Shown in pieces: positions 44,301 to 52,156 of a DNA stretch of 64,000 nucleotides. The position numbers and the translations under genes were made by a program. The DNA lies in contig JBNKVM010000028.1 of assembly GCA_050299175.1 (NCBI GenBank), forward strand, positions 1 to 64,000. Direction: 5' to 3'. The notes below the pieces were generated by a model. It searched no databases. It saw only the letters and a program-made list of their open reading frames with translations, and was not told where the DNA came from. The stretch is from JAPHTQ01 sp050299175 (GTDB lineage: Bacteria; Pseudomonadota; Gammaproteobacteria; Thiohalomonadales; Thiohalomonadaceae). How positions within the stretch are numbered: the stretch's first letter is position 1; each line of letters starts with the position of its first letter.

Positions 44301-44430
44301 CTAACTTGCGCAGTGTGTAGTAGATGGAACGTTCCAGTACCACACCCAACACAGCCACAATGATGAGATAGGTGACAGAGCGGCTGAAGCCCTTTGAGGT
44401 GCGAATCGCAGTAAGCAGGTTGGTATCCAT
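41392..44430 (-). CDS. Transglutaminase-fold surface protein with hydrophobic C-terminal tip; catalytic Cys replaced
   Basis: A 1012-residue protein with an N-terminal membrane helix (about 20-37) and a coiled-coil-rich region (about 85-205). A transglutaminase-like domain (about 285-430) follows: LRGNAMDIASLTIALLRASGIPARYVHGT, RLEHIWVEA, WVQMDPSYK. The position of the catalytic Cys is Ala324, while His396 and Asp423 remain. Next come a beta-rich region, a segment (690-905) with YGSYGYEPKVNYLFGLPHSIESGG and GIGAYMISGGMNGGYY, and a final 100 residues forming about four membrane helices. The segment before the tip resembles the conserved region before variable ends in large bacterial surface proteins (from memory). 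Confidence 0.75.
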   Translation of the reverse strand: MDTNLLTAIRTSKGFSRSVTYLIIVAVLGVVLERSIYYTLRKLDAVPAENVVEKLNRVAPHKARLLGLSQETHDTVAQEKAPSKQASLSKTVVDVQDTLDVLAYELINKQDAVNTEKSLNELLDALQKYDRQTMASFDETKNFISQRQLAPVITQRHEEMVENYRSEMDSLLERLQEIRTAEQDEDKLIAVLAARKQLEEKQLKRSPQPFDPNDLNPTFKADPQNIPKLKKEAFTSASLFDNPYPKFAALGDFKYDTLVGANDPAYLAATAEITLSQAIKDKAAELTYDPVKIYQWVRNNIEWLPTWGAYQSADLTLSSLRGNAMDIASLTIALLRASGIPARYVHGTIELPADKFTNWTGDFANVEAAQHYARVGGIPTISVISGGQIKLMRLEHIWVEAAIDYFPSRGAKNREADTWVQMDPSYKQYEYKEGLDIAAISGLDGQSLADTFLASGTVNETEGWVQGFDPTIIQNAQIQAQQAMQDHIATMTDPTVGDITGGRKTIIQEYPVLPSSLPNHIVVTGTRYGELPDGLRNRMTFALGKDYLGQPDSPITLPMASLNNQRITLSFKPATADDEAALLALLPQGTITDVSQLPTSIPAYLINVIPELKLNGTVIKTGTAMRLGHELDFIYQVTRPVETQAPYTYKVAAGSFLAIAAMGQDVGVQQLINLQASINNTKAILEMQNQEQIGTLTRDDILGDMYYSGILGYFAQYSALSHILAVQQHANHSFAIGYGSYGYEPKVNYLFGLPHSIESGGVVMNVRVGNHVGTHTTDQQADVQFHQQIGMIGSALEHAIPEQMFVTPQNAGEAISAVKALAKAQLEGQRIYQITQENIDTALPNIHLDSDTVTAIQNAVMAGKEVTAHTDPVSIPGWSGAGYIVMDKDTGIGAYMISGGMNGGYYTMLSEAGAAVLGVTWLAVLAMGAVAMYLFAALMIVTFVAAMLAVYYGPSYAGYEQNVELIRFFAAASLFAVILNMLSPVALMLFTTYLAYVVVAEMVIVVYKYREK

Positions 44431-44485
44431 ATCTTTCGTCCGACTGAGTATTTGTTATCGTTTGAATAGCTGAGATCGAACAGGA

Positions 44486-47400
44486 TCAGCGATGATGCCT
44501 GTCGTCATGATCTTCATGGGCTGGCATCTGCTGCGCATAGGTAGCTATAGCGTTGTCGACCATGACGCGAATGCCCCCTGCCCTGTCGTGTTTCGCTCGG
44601 GCTAATGCATCGGTTGCCTTGAGCATATGATCGACGGCCTCACTGACTTTCTTGCGCTGTAGTGACCTGTCGGCGTGTTGTAGTTCTTTCAATGCCTTCC
44701 GGTATTGCCAATCCTGGCTGACTAACGAGCTCAGTTCGTTAATGGCGTCATATAAACCGGGATAAACACCAGGTCGGACAATTAGGTTAACAGTGCCATA
44801 GTCCTGCCAATCCGGTGCATGACCAGTCTGGATCGCCGCACTGAAGGTCAAGTCGGTCATGCCATCCAGGATCCGTACCCAGTAGGTAAGCATCGCCGAG
44901 ACATCAGTACCCAGGTCATATGCCCAGACCAATCTTCCCTCTGTATCCATCACTGCCAGACCCGGATCGACCACCTGTACACCTTCCGGCAGGGTGACCA
45001 ATACTCTTCCACTCACATCGGTACCGACATTGGTCAGGGCAAGCGTGACCGGGATGACATTGGTCTGTATCGCATCCAGAGGCTCGGGGTGGGTGTAGTT
45101 CAGCCCGGCGGCGAGGAAATCATCCAGCAGACTGGCGTTTTGCATCGCGGTAACCTGTGCCAGCAGGTCGAAACCGGCAAAGACCGAGTGTCCCTGTCCA
45201 AACTGATAGACGGTTACTGCCGCATCGCTGGGTTTATTGTGATGCCTGTCATCTTCGCGATCCTTTTCGCGATCATTATCTTTGTGATCGGATTGGCTGT
45301 TGTATTGGTCATCATGATGATCTTTACCACCCCTGAAATGGTATTTAGCTGCAGTGTCTGCGCCCTGCAGTACGACTCTCATGGCGTTTTCACGATAGGC
45401 CAGCGCCTGGTCGCCTATCAATGCCAGAGGTGAGTCCAGGAAGGTCAGTGATGTGATATTGCTATACCGTCCTTCAATCTTAATACCCAGCGCAGGTTCA
45501 AGATGGCTGTTTCGCTCGTCATGTGTACCAGATACCAGCAAGCCTTCACCACGGTAGACTCGCTCGCGCAGCTCTTGCTGCACCTGTTCATCCAGCTTTT
45601 TATCTTCACTGAGCAGTGCGTAGGCGACATAACCGTTACCACGCATTTCTCTGGCAAAGTCATCAGCGCTTGTCACGATGGTGTAGGACCAGCCGTTAGT
45701 GAACAGTCTCGATTCGAGGAATGCACGCTGTGCATCCGATGAGGGCTCATCTTTGCCTTTATATCGCTCGTTGTCGTGTTCGTTCTTGCAATGACCATCG
45801 TCGTCATGCTGTTCGGTCTTATTGTCTTTTCCTTCTTTCTCTTTGCGCTCTTTCTCTTTGTGCTGTTCAGCTTTGCACTTTGAGTAATCATCCATCAGCA
45901 CCAGCAGACGTCCTCGGGTGCCTTTGGAGTACACCGATTGGATCTTTTCACCGATGGTGATGTTTTTGCTGGCGAGCACTCTCTGCTCATCACCGATGGT
46001 GGCCGACAACATAGCGATGTAGGTTGCGCCGACCGGTGCCATGGCAGGCCAATCTCTGTCCAGGCTGTACGAGGATTGCATGGCCAGTGTCCCAACGACT
46101 TCATCCCACTGCGTTACGATCTGTTGACTGACCGGATCAATGATTGCAAGGGTCAGCGGAAGATTGGTGATGCCTGCATTGCCCAGGTTTTCGATGTTAG
46201 CGGTGAGATGCAATGGCTCGGTACGCAGGACATGCCCATCCGCCGGTAGTGAGGTGATTTCACCGCTCAGGCCAATACCCGACTCGGCACTGGAGCGTAC
46301 CTCAAAGGCGGTTTCGGAGAGCGCCCGCTCGATGCCATCCGCATCCTTGACCACCAACACCGCACGGTATTTTCCTGGCATGGCCTTTGAAAGTGGTACC
46401 GGATAATTTAGATCTGCCGCGCTATTGGGCAGGACCTGCGGTAATGCGCCTGACTGTGACCAGAAGGTGCTGCCATCCGGTGCGTAGACCGTGGTCGACA
46501 GGGTCATGCCATCGAGGATGGTGTTGGTTGTCGTGTTGGAAACATGATCCTGAAGGGTGGCGGCCTCGAAAGGATCGTAGAGATATTTGTCGGTAGAGAC
46601 CTTCGCTGAGACCGTTATGGCAGATGAAGGTACTACGAGGAACTGTGCACTGTTATATGTGCTTACCTTGCCACTGCTATCCAACAGCTCGGCGCGGACT
46701 TCATACAGTCCCTGGTACAGGTTGCCTGTGTTGAATGTGAGGTTTGATGGGCTCCATACCCCACCGGCAGCGACATTTACATTATTCGTTTCGAGTAAGT
46801 TTGCAACAACAGCGCCCTGGCTATCATAAACGGCTATCCGAATAGCTAGCGGGTTTTCGTAGTCGCTGAGATTTTTGTATGTGGCATTGATAGCAACCGG
46901 CTCATTTGCGGTGTAGGTCGATTTGTCCGTCGCGACACCAATCTGGACGATGGAGGGCAAGACGTTGATGACGGTCTCACCCAGGCCTGAATGGACTTCG
47001 TTGCCGTTGATGTCGATGTAGTAGAGGTCCAGCTTTTGGGTAACAAGTCGCTGCTCACCCGGTATAGGATCGCGTAAGACGACTTCGTACTTGAGGTTTT
47101 CGAGTTGGTCGACACTGATAGTATCAAACTGCCATTCGATCGCGGTTTCACCATTGCTGGTTGTGATATTGGCCGGTGGGACTGAGAAGGAGCTGTTGTC
47201 CAGGTCGACCCTGTCCGACGATAGCGTGCTGACAAGCCTCACATTATGCAGGGATTGTTTGTCTGCGATACTGATTTGGCGGGTGACGGTGTTGCCGGCA
47301 CCGTCTACGACAATGAGCACCCCACTTCCTGGTAACGTATTGTCTATGCGAGTAATTTCAAACTCAGTACGCGTTCTTCCTGGAATGAAGTTGTTTAGAT

Positions 47401-49018
47401 GAATATGTAAATTGTCAGCGCCATTTTCAAGCGAAACAGAATAGATCCCTGTATCACGATCAAGAATATTATTGGAATTTAAGTCCTCTCCAAGCTCCAG
47501 TCTCCAATTGCCATTAAGGTCCTCAGTCCTACGATCGATTATGCCATTACCATTCACATCTTCTTCAGGTTCAAGTATTTCGTTTAGATTAAGATCCTCA
47601 CTATCACCCGCAACGCCGGCAACAGCGTCGTTCAGCTGTACCAATTTTACATTTGGTGGGTATTGGTCGATTACCGGATATGTCACATCCAGGCCTGCAC
47701 CACCAGATATGCCAAGCGATGACCACCAACCATATTGATTTACATATACAGCAAAATCACCATTTCCTTCCACATGCGGTGCAAAATATCCAACTTTAGT
47801 TATCTGGAGGCTTGCGCTGCTATATCCACTATCGCCTATAGGAGTGAAGATAGATTCATCTACGATATTGCCATCCAGTGTTATGGAGTATATATCAGCT
47901 GTCTGTGCAATGATGTTTATGTTTCCAGAAAGCAGTCTACCATTTAATACTGGACCACCACCTGTAGTCCAGTGAAAAATATCGTAGCTGTTCAGGTATT
48001 GTTCTGTTGGTACAACATACGTCATAAGAGGATCCGAGTCCCATTGTTCTCCTGCAGTATACTGTGCTACCAGCACTGGTGCTGAAGACTCAATTTGCGA
48101 AACTCCTCCAAGAGTCACTTCATAATATTCACCACGCATCAGGGTTAAGGTCGTAGCAATATCGCTATTTATCCTTACAATTGTATTATCCTCAGATGCT
48201 AGGATACGAAACATATCGAGATCGTTTCCCTGCAATAATTGTACAGTGAGAAAATGTCTTCCCCACGAGGTGACTGGTGGCAGCATTTCAACAATATGAT
48301 CACATGCATATATGTCAATTGGCACATTTGCACATTGAACCCCGTTTAATACAGCAACTGGAGATGAAGATCTTATAACTGTTCCGGTGATATCGACATC
48401 ACTTGTTAAATAATATGTTTCATTTCTATTTAACCTTATTGAGTAGGGCGTTCCAGCGGGGTGTCCATACGAGTCGTTTGATGGTGTAATTTCAATATCG
48501 GTATTATCATTCGTAGCAATTATTGATAGTTGAGACGGGTATATTATCGTCTCTTCACCATGCACGGCATGGAGCGCATCATAGCTAAGTGCAATATATT
48601 CGGTACCAAGCGTATCAACCGGATATGCCAAATATGCACCGATCGAGAAGTTGGAACTGCTAACTCCATATACCGTTATTTCATGTTCAGAAATAATTTC
48701 TACATAACTATAGTTAGTGACAGCATCTACATCTCTAACAAGTGCTGCGGCATCAAATGCTAACCATGCTCCAACGCCAGCTTTCACATCTAACTGTTGA
48801 ACTGGATAGTTCCTTCTCAACACTTCCACATGCGTGTCAGTATCGCATTCAATAAATATTAACCGCTCATTTGGCTCCGACACGGATATGTTTGGCAAAA
48901 ATGTTAATAAAAAGTGTGTGCCTTTATTATCAATTGCAGGAAAAGCAGTCGCAGAGAAGGTAACGACAGCTACAAAAAACAATACAAATAGAGCTTTTTT
49001 CATAATTAGCGATATCAT
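44486..49018 (-). CDS. Giant secreted protein with IgGFc-binding-like and Ig/MG-like domains
   Basis: A 1510-residue exported protein (signal peptide KKALFVLFFVAVVTFSATAFP). Residues about 25-450 resemble the IgGFc-binding N-terminal domain (GTHFLLTFLPNI, PVAVLNGVQCANVP, HIVEMLPPVTSWGRHFLTV). Asp/Asn-rich EF-hand-like repeats follow (DLNLNEILEPEEDVNGNGIID). Several MG2/Ig-like domains (ATDKSTYTANEPVAINATYKN) come next, then a flavodoxin/ThuA-like segment (GRLLVLMDDYS, GEGLLVSGTH) interrupted by two His/Asp/Lys-rich low-complexity stretches, and a C-terminal helical region ending HEDHDDRHHR. The 5' part is clearly more AT-rich than the 3' part. Confidence 0.7.
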   Translation of the reverse strand: MISLIMKKALFVLFFVAVVTFSATAFPAIDNKGTHFLLTFLPNISVSEPNERLIFIECDTDTHVEVLRRNYPVQQLDVKAGVGAWLAFDAAALVRDVDAVTNYSYVEIISEHEITVYGVSSSNFSIGAYLAYPVDTLGTEYIALSYDALHAVHGEETIIYPSQLSIIATNDNTDIEITPSNDSYGHPAGTPYSIRLNRNETYYLTSDVDITGTVIRSSSPVAVLNGVQCANVPIDIYACDHIVEMLPPVTSWGRHFLTVQLLQGNDLDMFRILASEDNTIVRINSDIATTLTLMRGEYYEVTLGGVSQIESSAPVLVAQYTAGEQWDSDPLMTYVVPTEQYLNSYDIFHWTTGGGPVLNGRLLSGNINIIAQTADIYSITLDGNIVDESIFTPIGDSGYSSASLQITKVGYFAPHVEGNGDFAVYVNQYGWWSSLGISGGAGLDVTYPVIDQYPPNVKLVQLNDAVAGVAGDSEDLNLNEILEPEEDVNGNGIIDRRTEDLNGNWRLELGEDLNSNNILDRDTGIYSVSLENGADNLHIHLNNFIPGRTRTEFEITRIDNTLPGSGVLIVVDGAGNTVTRQISIADKQSLHNVRLVSTLSSDRVDLDNSSFSVPPANITTSNGETAIEWQFDTISVDQLENLKYEVVLRDPIPGEQRLVTQKLDLYYIDINGNEVHSGLGETVINVLPSIVQIGVATDKSTYTANEPVAINATYKNLSDYENPLAIRIAVYDSQGAVVANLLETNNVNVAAGGVWSPSNLTFNTGNLYQGLYEVRAELLDSSGKVSTYNSAQFLVVPSSAITVSAKVSTDKYLYDPFEAATLQDHVSNTTTNTILDGMTLSTTVYAPDGSTFWSQSGALPQVLPNSAADLNYPVPLSKAMPGKYRAVLVVKDADGIERALSETAFEVRSSAESGIGLSGEITSLPADGHVLRTEPLHLTANIENLGNAGITNLPLTLAIIDPVSQQIVTQWDEVVGTLAMQSSYSLDRDWPAMAPVGATYIAMLSATIGDEQRVLASKNITIGEKIQSVYSKGTRGRLLVLMDDYSKCKAEQHKEKERKEKEGKDNKTEQHDDDGHCKNEHDNERYKGKDEPSSDAQRAFLESRLFTNGWSYTIVTSADDFAREMRGNGYVAYALLSEDKKLDEQVQQELRERVYRGEGLLVSGTHDERNSHLEPALGIKIEGRYSNITSLTFLDSPLALIGDQALAYRENAMRVVLQGADTAAKYHFRGGKDHHDDQYNSQSDHKDNDREKDREDDRHHNKPSDAAVTVYQFGQGHSVFAGFDLLAQVTAMQNASLLDDFLAAGLNYTHPEPLDAIQTNVIPVTLALTNVGTDVSGRVLVTLPEGVQVVDPGLAVMDTEGRLVWAYDLGTDVSAMLTYWVRILDGMTDLTFSAAIQTGHAPDWQDYGTVNLIVRPGVYPGLYDAINELSSLVSQDWQYRKALKELQHADRSLQRKKVSEAVDHMLKATDALARAKHDRAGGIRVMVDNAIATYAQQMPAHEDHDDRHHR

Positions 49019-51732
49019 TTCACATCCACTCCCCTAAGCTGGATATTCACCGTTATCCGCTTGTCGCCATCAGGCGTTACCACGTTGGGAGTAATATCTT
49101 GTGTTGCCTCCAGTCTTGTTGAGGGAGCGACTGAAATCGGTATCGCTTCTAACTGCGCAGGCTCTGCGCCACTGACCACATATACGGCAAGTGGGTAGGT
49201 ACCGCTCTCTGCAAAGGTGTGTTGCACGTTATCGATGGTGAATTTCTTCGTAACATCGGTGATGCCAATATTCAGTGTCTTGCTGCCTGAGTGGATGATG
49301 GTGCCACTGGGGCTAGAAAGCTCGTAGGAGAGGGTGGTGGCATGGTCGACATTCGATTTGTTGGTGATGTCGGCACTGAATGTGATCTGCGCGATCTCAT
49401 CTACCACAGCATATTGTGGGTCGGTTTTCAGGGTCAGCTTTTCCAGGTTTTGCGTCGCCTGCACCGTTCCGACAATCAGCTTCTCAGCAAGCAATTGACT
49501 CGTATACTTGTCGAATAGCTGACAATGAATGGTGTAGTCACCGGGTGGAAGTTGGCCGGTGTACCAGTTGGCACTCTTGTTCAGTGTGCCGCCCGGCATC
49601 ACAATGCTGGAGTTATCCCCTCCTCCCGTCGGATCGGCATCCGTAAACACCAGTTGCCGTACCCGTTGGCCGCTACCATCCAGTAACTCCAGTTTGGGGA
49701 TTATCGTTTGCGAATAGGAGCCACCGTTACTTACCACAAGCGATATCGTTGCGTTTTGGTAGGCCCCATACGCAGCCAGATCGGTTGTCAGGCTGTCAAT
49801 GGAGATGCCACCCGCACTGGCAGTTACGAGTGCAAAGTCCGCATTGACGGTGGTTGGGGTGGCGATATTGATGGTAGAGAAACTACTCAAATAGCCCGTT
49901 GCACTGACAAATACCGAGAAATTGGTCTGGGTGATCCCGGCGAGCTCATACTGGCCGTTTGTATCTGTCGTCACCGAAGCGCCGTCGACGGAGATGGAAG
50001 CACCACTAATGGGCGACCCCGTCGCGTTGTCAGTGACGGTGCCGGTTAGTGTCGTCGTCGCTGACAACTCCGTGGGCATCATATAGATCGTCCCCAACTC
50101 AACCTTGTTACCCGGTACGATAACCGCGGTCAGGACGGTATCTTTATAACCGGCCGCGGTGATCTGGATACTCAACTGGCCTGCCGCGATACCGGTGCTA
50201 CTGAATTTGCCATTGGTATCGGTGATGGCCTGGTGCGTTGTGGAACCGCTTATCAGGACATACGCCCCAACCAGTGGGGCACCGCTCTCGAAGTCAACGA
50301 CGGTGCCGGAGATATCGACCGTATCCGTCGTGTTGGTGCCGTTTGTCGGAACCAAGGCGGGTGAGAAGTTTATGGTTTGATTGGCAGTGAGTGTCGCAGT
50401 GGCCGCAATCGCCTGATAGCCACTGGCGGTCACATTGAGCGTGACGATGCCTGGGGCAACAACGACACGGTATGCCCCGGATGTGTCGGTTTGCACCGTT
50501 GCAGTGGGGGCACCGGTGATACTGATGCTCGCACCGCTAACTGGCGCGCCGGTATCGATGTCGGTGACGACACCTTGCAGTATGGCGGCATTGGGGAGTG
50601 CGGTGAGTCGGATCAGCCCAAGGTTACTTTGCTGCCCTGCCAGCACCGATGCGGTCTGTGTCGCTGGCAGGTAACCTGGGATTGAGAATGAAATTTCATA
50701 GTCGCCTGGCGTGGCACTCGGCAGAAGGAATTTACCGTCGCTGCCCGTCGTGGCCGTATAGGATTCCGTCGTCACGACCTGACTGACGGTAACGACGACA
50801 CCACTCAGTGGAGTTTCTGTTTGGGCATCAACAATTCTTCCCGTAAGGGTACCGTTTGTAGGATCGGCTGGAAGCTGTACCGTCGCTACAGCACTCAGTG
50901 CCTGGACGGCCAATGCGGTGACGTAGATATCGTCATTCCATGAGCCATTTGTCAGCTGCGAGGCTGACAGGGTATCGATGGCACTTTTGTAGAGTGTGGC
51001 ATCCGTTGTGATGGCGGATATGGCCATCAGCGAAACCGCTGTTTCCCAGTCTGTTTCCCAACCGGCACCGCTGATCTTTTTGCTGAGGATGAAGTCCCCG
51101 GCTCTTTGCACGCTGTCGGCGATATTGTAGGTGAGCAGATATCTCTGCATCGCCATGGCGACGATGGCGGTGTTGTAGACAACCGATTCGTTGGGCTGTT
51201 TGAGTGGAAAGCCACCATCGGCCTGTTGTTGTTGCATTAGAAAGCCCAGCGCATCGCCGATCACATTGGCGTCGCTGTACCCTGCCTTGTTGAGTGCCAG
51301 CAGGGCAAAGGCGGTATCGAGTGCGGTGTTGTCGTAGCCGGCCAGTTCGCCGAAACCACCGTCTGGATTTTGGAACTGAACGAGCGCTGTGACGAGAGGT
51401 GTGACGTTTCCACCGGTTGATTTGAGGGCGATGATCTTGCGTGACAGGTATTCACTACTGGCGTAACTGTCGGTGCTCAGGTATTGGATCGTGGTGGTGT
51501 TGTCGGTGGTCGGTGATGCCTTGATCAGGGCATTCACTGCTTCACTGGTCGATTGGAATGGAGTGGCGATGTCAGTTGCTAGCCAATAGCTACCATCCTG
51601 ATTGGTATTGGCCTGGAGCCAGTTTATCGCTGCTGGATTGGCGTAGGCTGCGTTTAATCCCAGATAACACAGTGTGAAGAACGCAAATATCCATGATACG
51701 GCTTTTCGCCATAGCGTTTTACTGGGAAGCAT
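49015..51732 (-). CDS. Secreted alpha/alpha-toroid protein with four carboxypeptidase-regulatory-like repeats
   Basis: About 905 residues with a signal peptide (AVSWIFAFFTLCYLGLNAAYA). The N-terminal domain (about 30-280) is a squalene-cyclase/TED-like alpha/alpha toroid with repeated QNPDGGFGELAGYDNTALDTAFALLAL, QQADGGFPLKQP and QLTNGSWNDDIYVTALAVQAL. Four carboxypeptidase-regulatory-like Ig folds follow (LTGRIVDAQTETPLSGVVV, LQGVVTDIDTGAPVSGASI, ISGTVVDFESGAPLVGAYV, LTGTVTDNATGSPISGASI), then two or more Ig-like domains. The ATG at 51732 has AAGGA upstream. The stop overlaps the start of the IgGFc-like gene. Confidence 0.75.
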   Translation of the reverse strand: MLPSKTLWRKAVSWIFAFFTLCYLGLNAAYANPAAINWLQANTNQDGSYWLATDIATPFQSTSEAVNALIKASPTTDNTTTIQYLSTDSYASSEYLSRKIIALKSTGGNVTPLVTALVQFQNPDGGFGELAGYDNTALDTAFALLALNKAGYSDANVIGDALGFLMQQQQADGGFPLKQPNESVVYNTAIVAMAMQRYLLTYNIADSVQRAGDFILSKKISGAGWETDWETAVSLMAISAITTDATLYKSAIDTLSASQLTNGSWNDDIYVTALAVQALSAVATVQLPADPTNGTLTGRIVDAQTETPLSGVVVTVSQVVTTESYTATTGSDGKFLLPSATPGDYEISFSIPGYLPATQTASVLAGQQSNLGLIRLTALPNAAILQGVVTDIDTGAPVSGASISITGAPTATVQTDTSGAYRVVVAPGIVTLNVTASGYQAIAATATLTANQTINFSPALVPTNGTNTTDTVDISGTVVDFESGAPLVGAYVLISGSTTHQAITDTNGKFSSTGIAAGQLSIQITAAGYKDTVLTAVIVPGNKVELGTIYMMPTELSATTTLTGTVTDNATGSPISGASISVDGASVTTDTNGQYELAGITQTNFSVFVSATGYLSSFSTINIATPTTVNADFALVTASAGGISIDSLTTDLAAYGAYQNATISLVVSNGGSYSQTIIPKLELLDGSGQRVRQLVFTDADPTGGGDNSSIVMPGGTLNKSANWYTGQLPPGDYTIHCQLFDKYTSQLLAEKLIVGTVQATQNLEKLTLKTDPQYAVVDEIAQITFSADITNKSNVDHATTLSYELSSPSGTIIHSGSKTLNIGITDVTKKFTIDNVQHTFAESGTYPLAVYVVSGAEPAQLEAIPISVAPSTRLEATQDITPNVVTPDGDKRITVNIQLRGVDVK

Positions 51733-51756
51733 GTTCCACGTTCCTTCTGTTTCCAC

Positions 51757-52027
51757 CCTCAGGTGGTGTCGTTTAAACAGTAGTCTCGCAAGACGGAATT
51801 GTGTGGTACGTGGTAGGGAATATAATCCTGACTATTACTAACCAGGATGAGGGATAGATAACTCGAATATCATGACTTCCCTATCGACGATAACCACTCA
51901 CAATATTTTGTGACTTGACTCGCAAACTAACACCGGTGGATTTTTGAAATCAACTGAGTATTTAAATCAAGATTCATAACCCAATTCAAATGTTTGCACA
52001 GTGTAACCAACAGGTCAGGCATGGATG
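51757..52027. other. Upstream region of the island operon, no gene seen
   Basis: About 270 bp between the toroid gene and the right direct repeat. It is AT-rich in the part nearest the repeat and must hold the operon promoter, but no clear -35/-10 or sigma-54 element stands out. Confidence 0.5.
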
Positions 52028-52128
52028 GCCTGCATCAGCCGCACGGTCACCGTGCCGGTTAAACTTTTCAGTATAGAGTGAATTATTCGGTATCGAATTG
52101 AAAATGGTGCCCGGGGCCGGGGTCGAAC
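52028..52128 (-). repeat. Right direct repeat of the island, including the 3' end of intact tRNA-Leu
   Basis: Counterpart of 40442-40544. It contains the last 24 nt of tRNA-Leu (52105-52128) and the downstream hairpin GCACGG/CCGTGC. Divergence between the copies (several substitutions and a 4-bp gap) suggests the island brought its own version. Confidence 0.75.
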
Positions 52129-52156
52129 CGGCACGGTGTCGCCACCGAGGGATTTT

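Larger units (their letters stand above)
40545..52104. mobile_element. Genomic island (~11.6 kb) at the 3' end of tRNA-Leu
   Basis: The block lies between an intact tRNA-Leu 3' end and a remnant of one, flanked by direct repeats. The conserved gene order pgsA-tRNA-Gly-tRNA-Cys-tRNA-Leu is met on the right. Contents are three giant surface-type genes, a small membrane protein gene and an orphan fragment. No integrase is present, so the element is immobile or degraded. The sequence GCGCAAATATGGCGCA next to the left remnant (40578-40593) may be part of the old attachment region. Confidence 0.65.
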
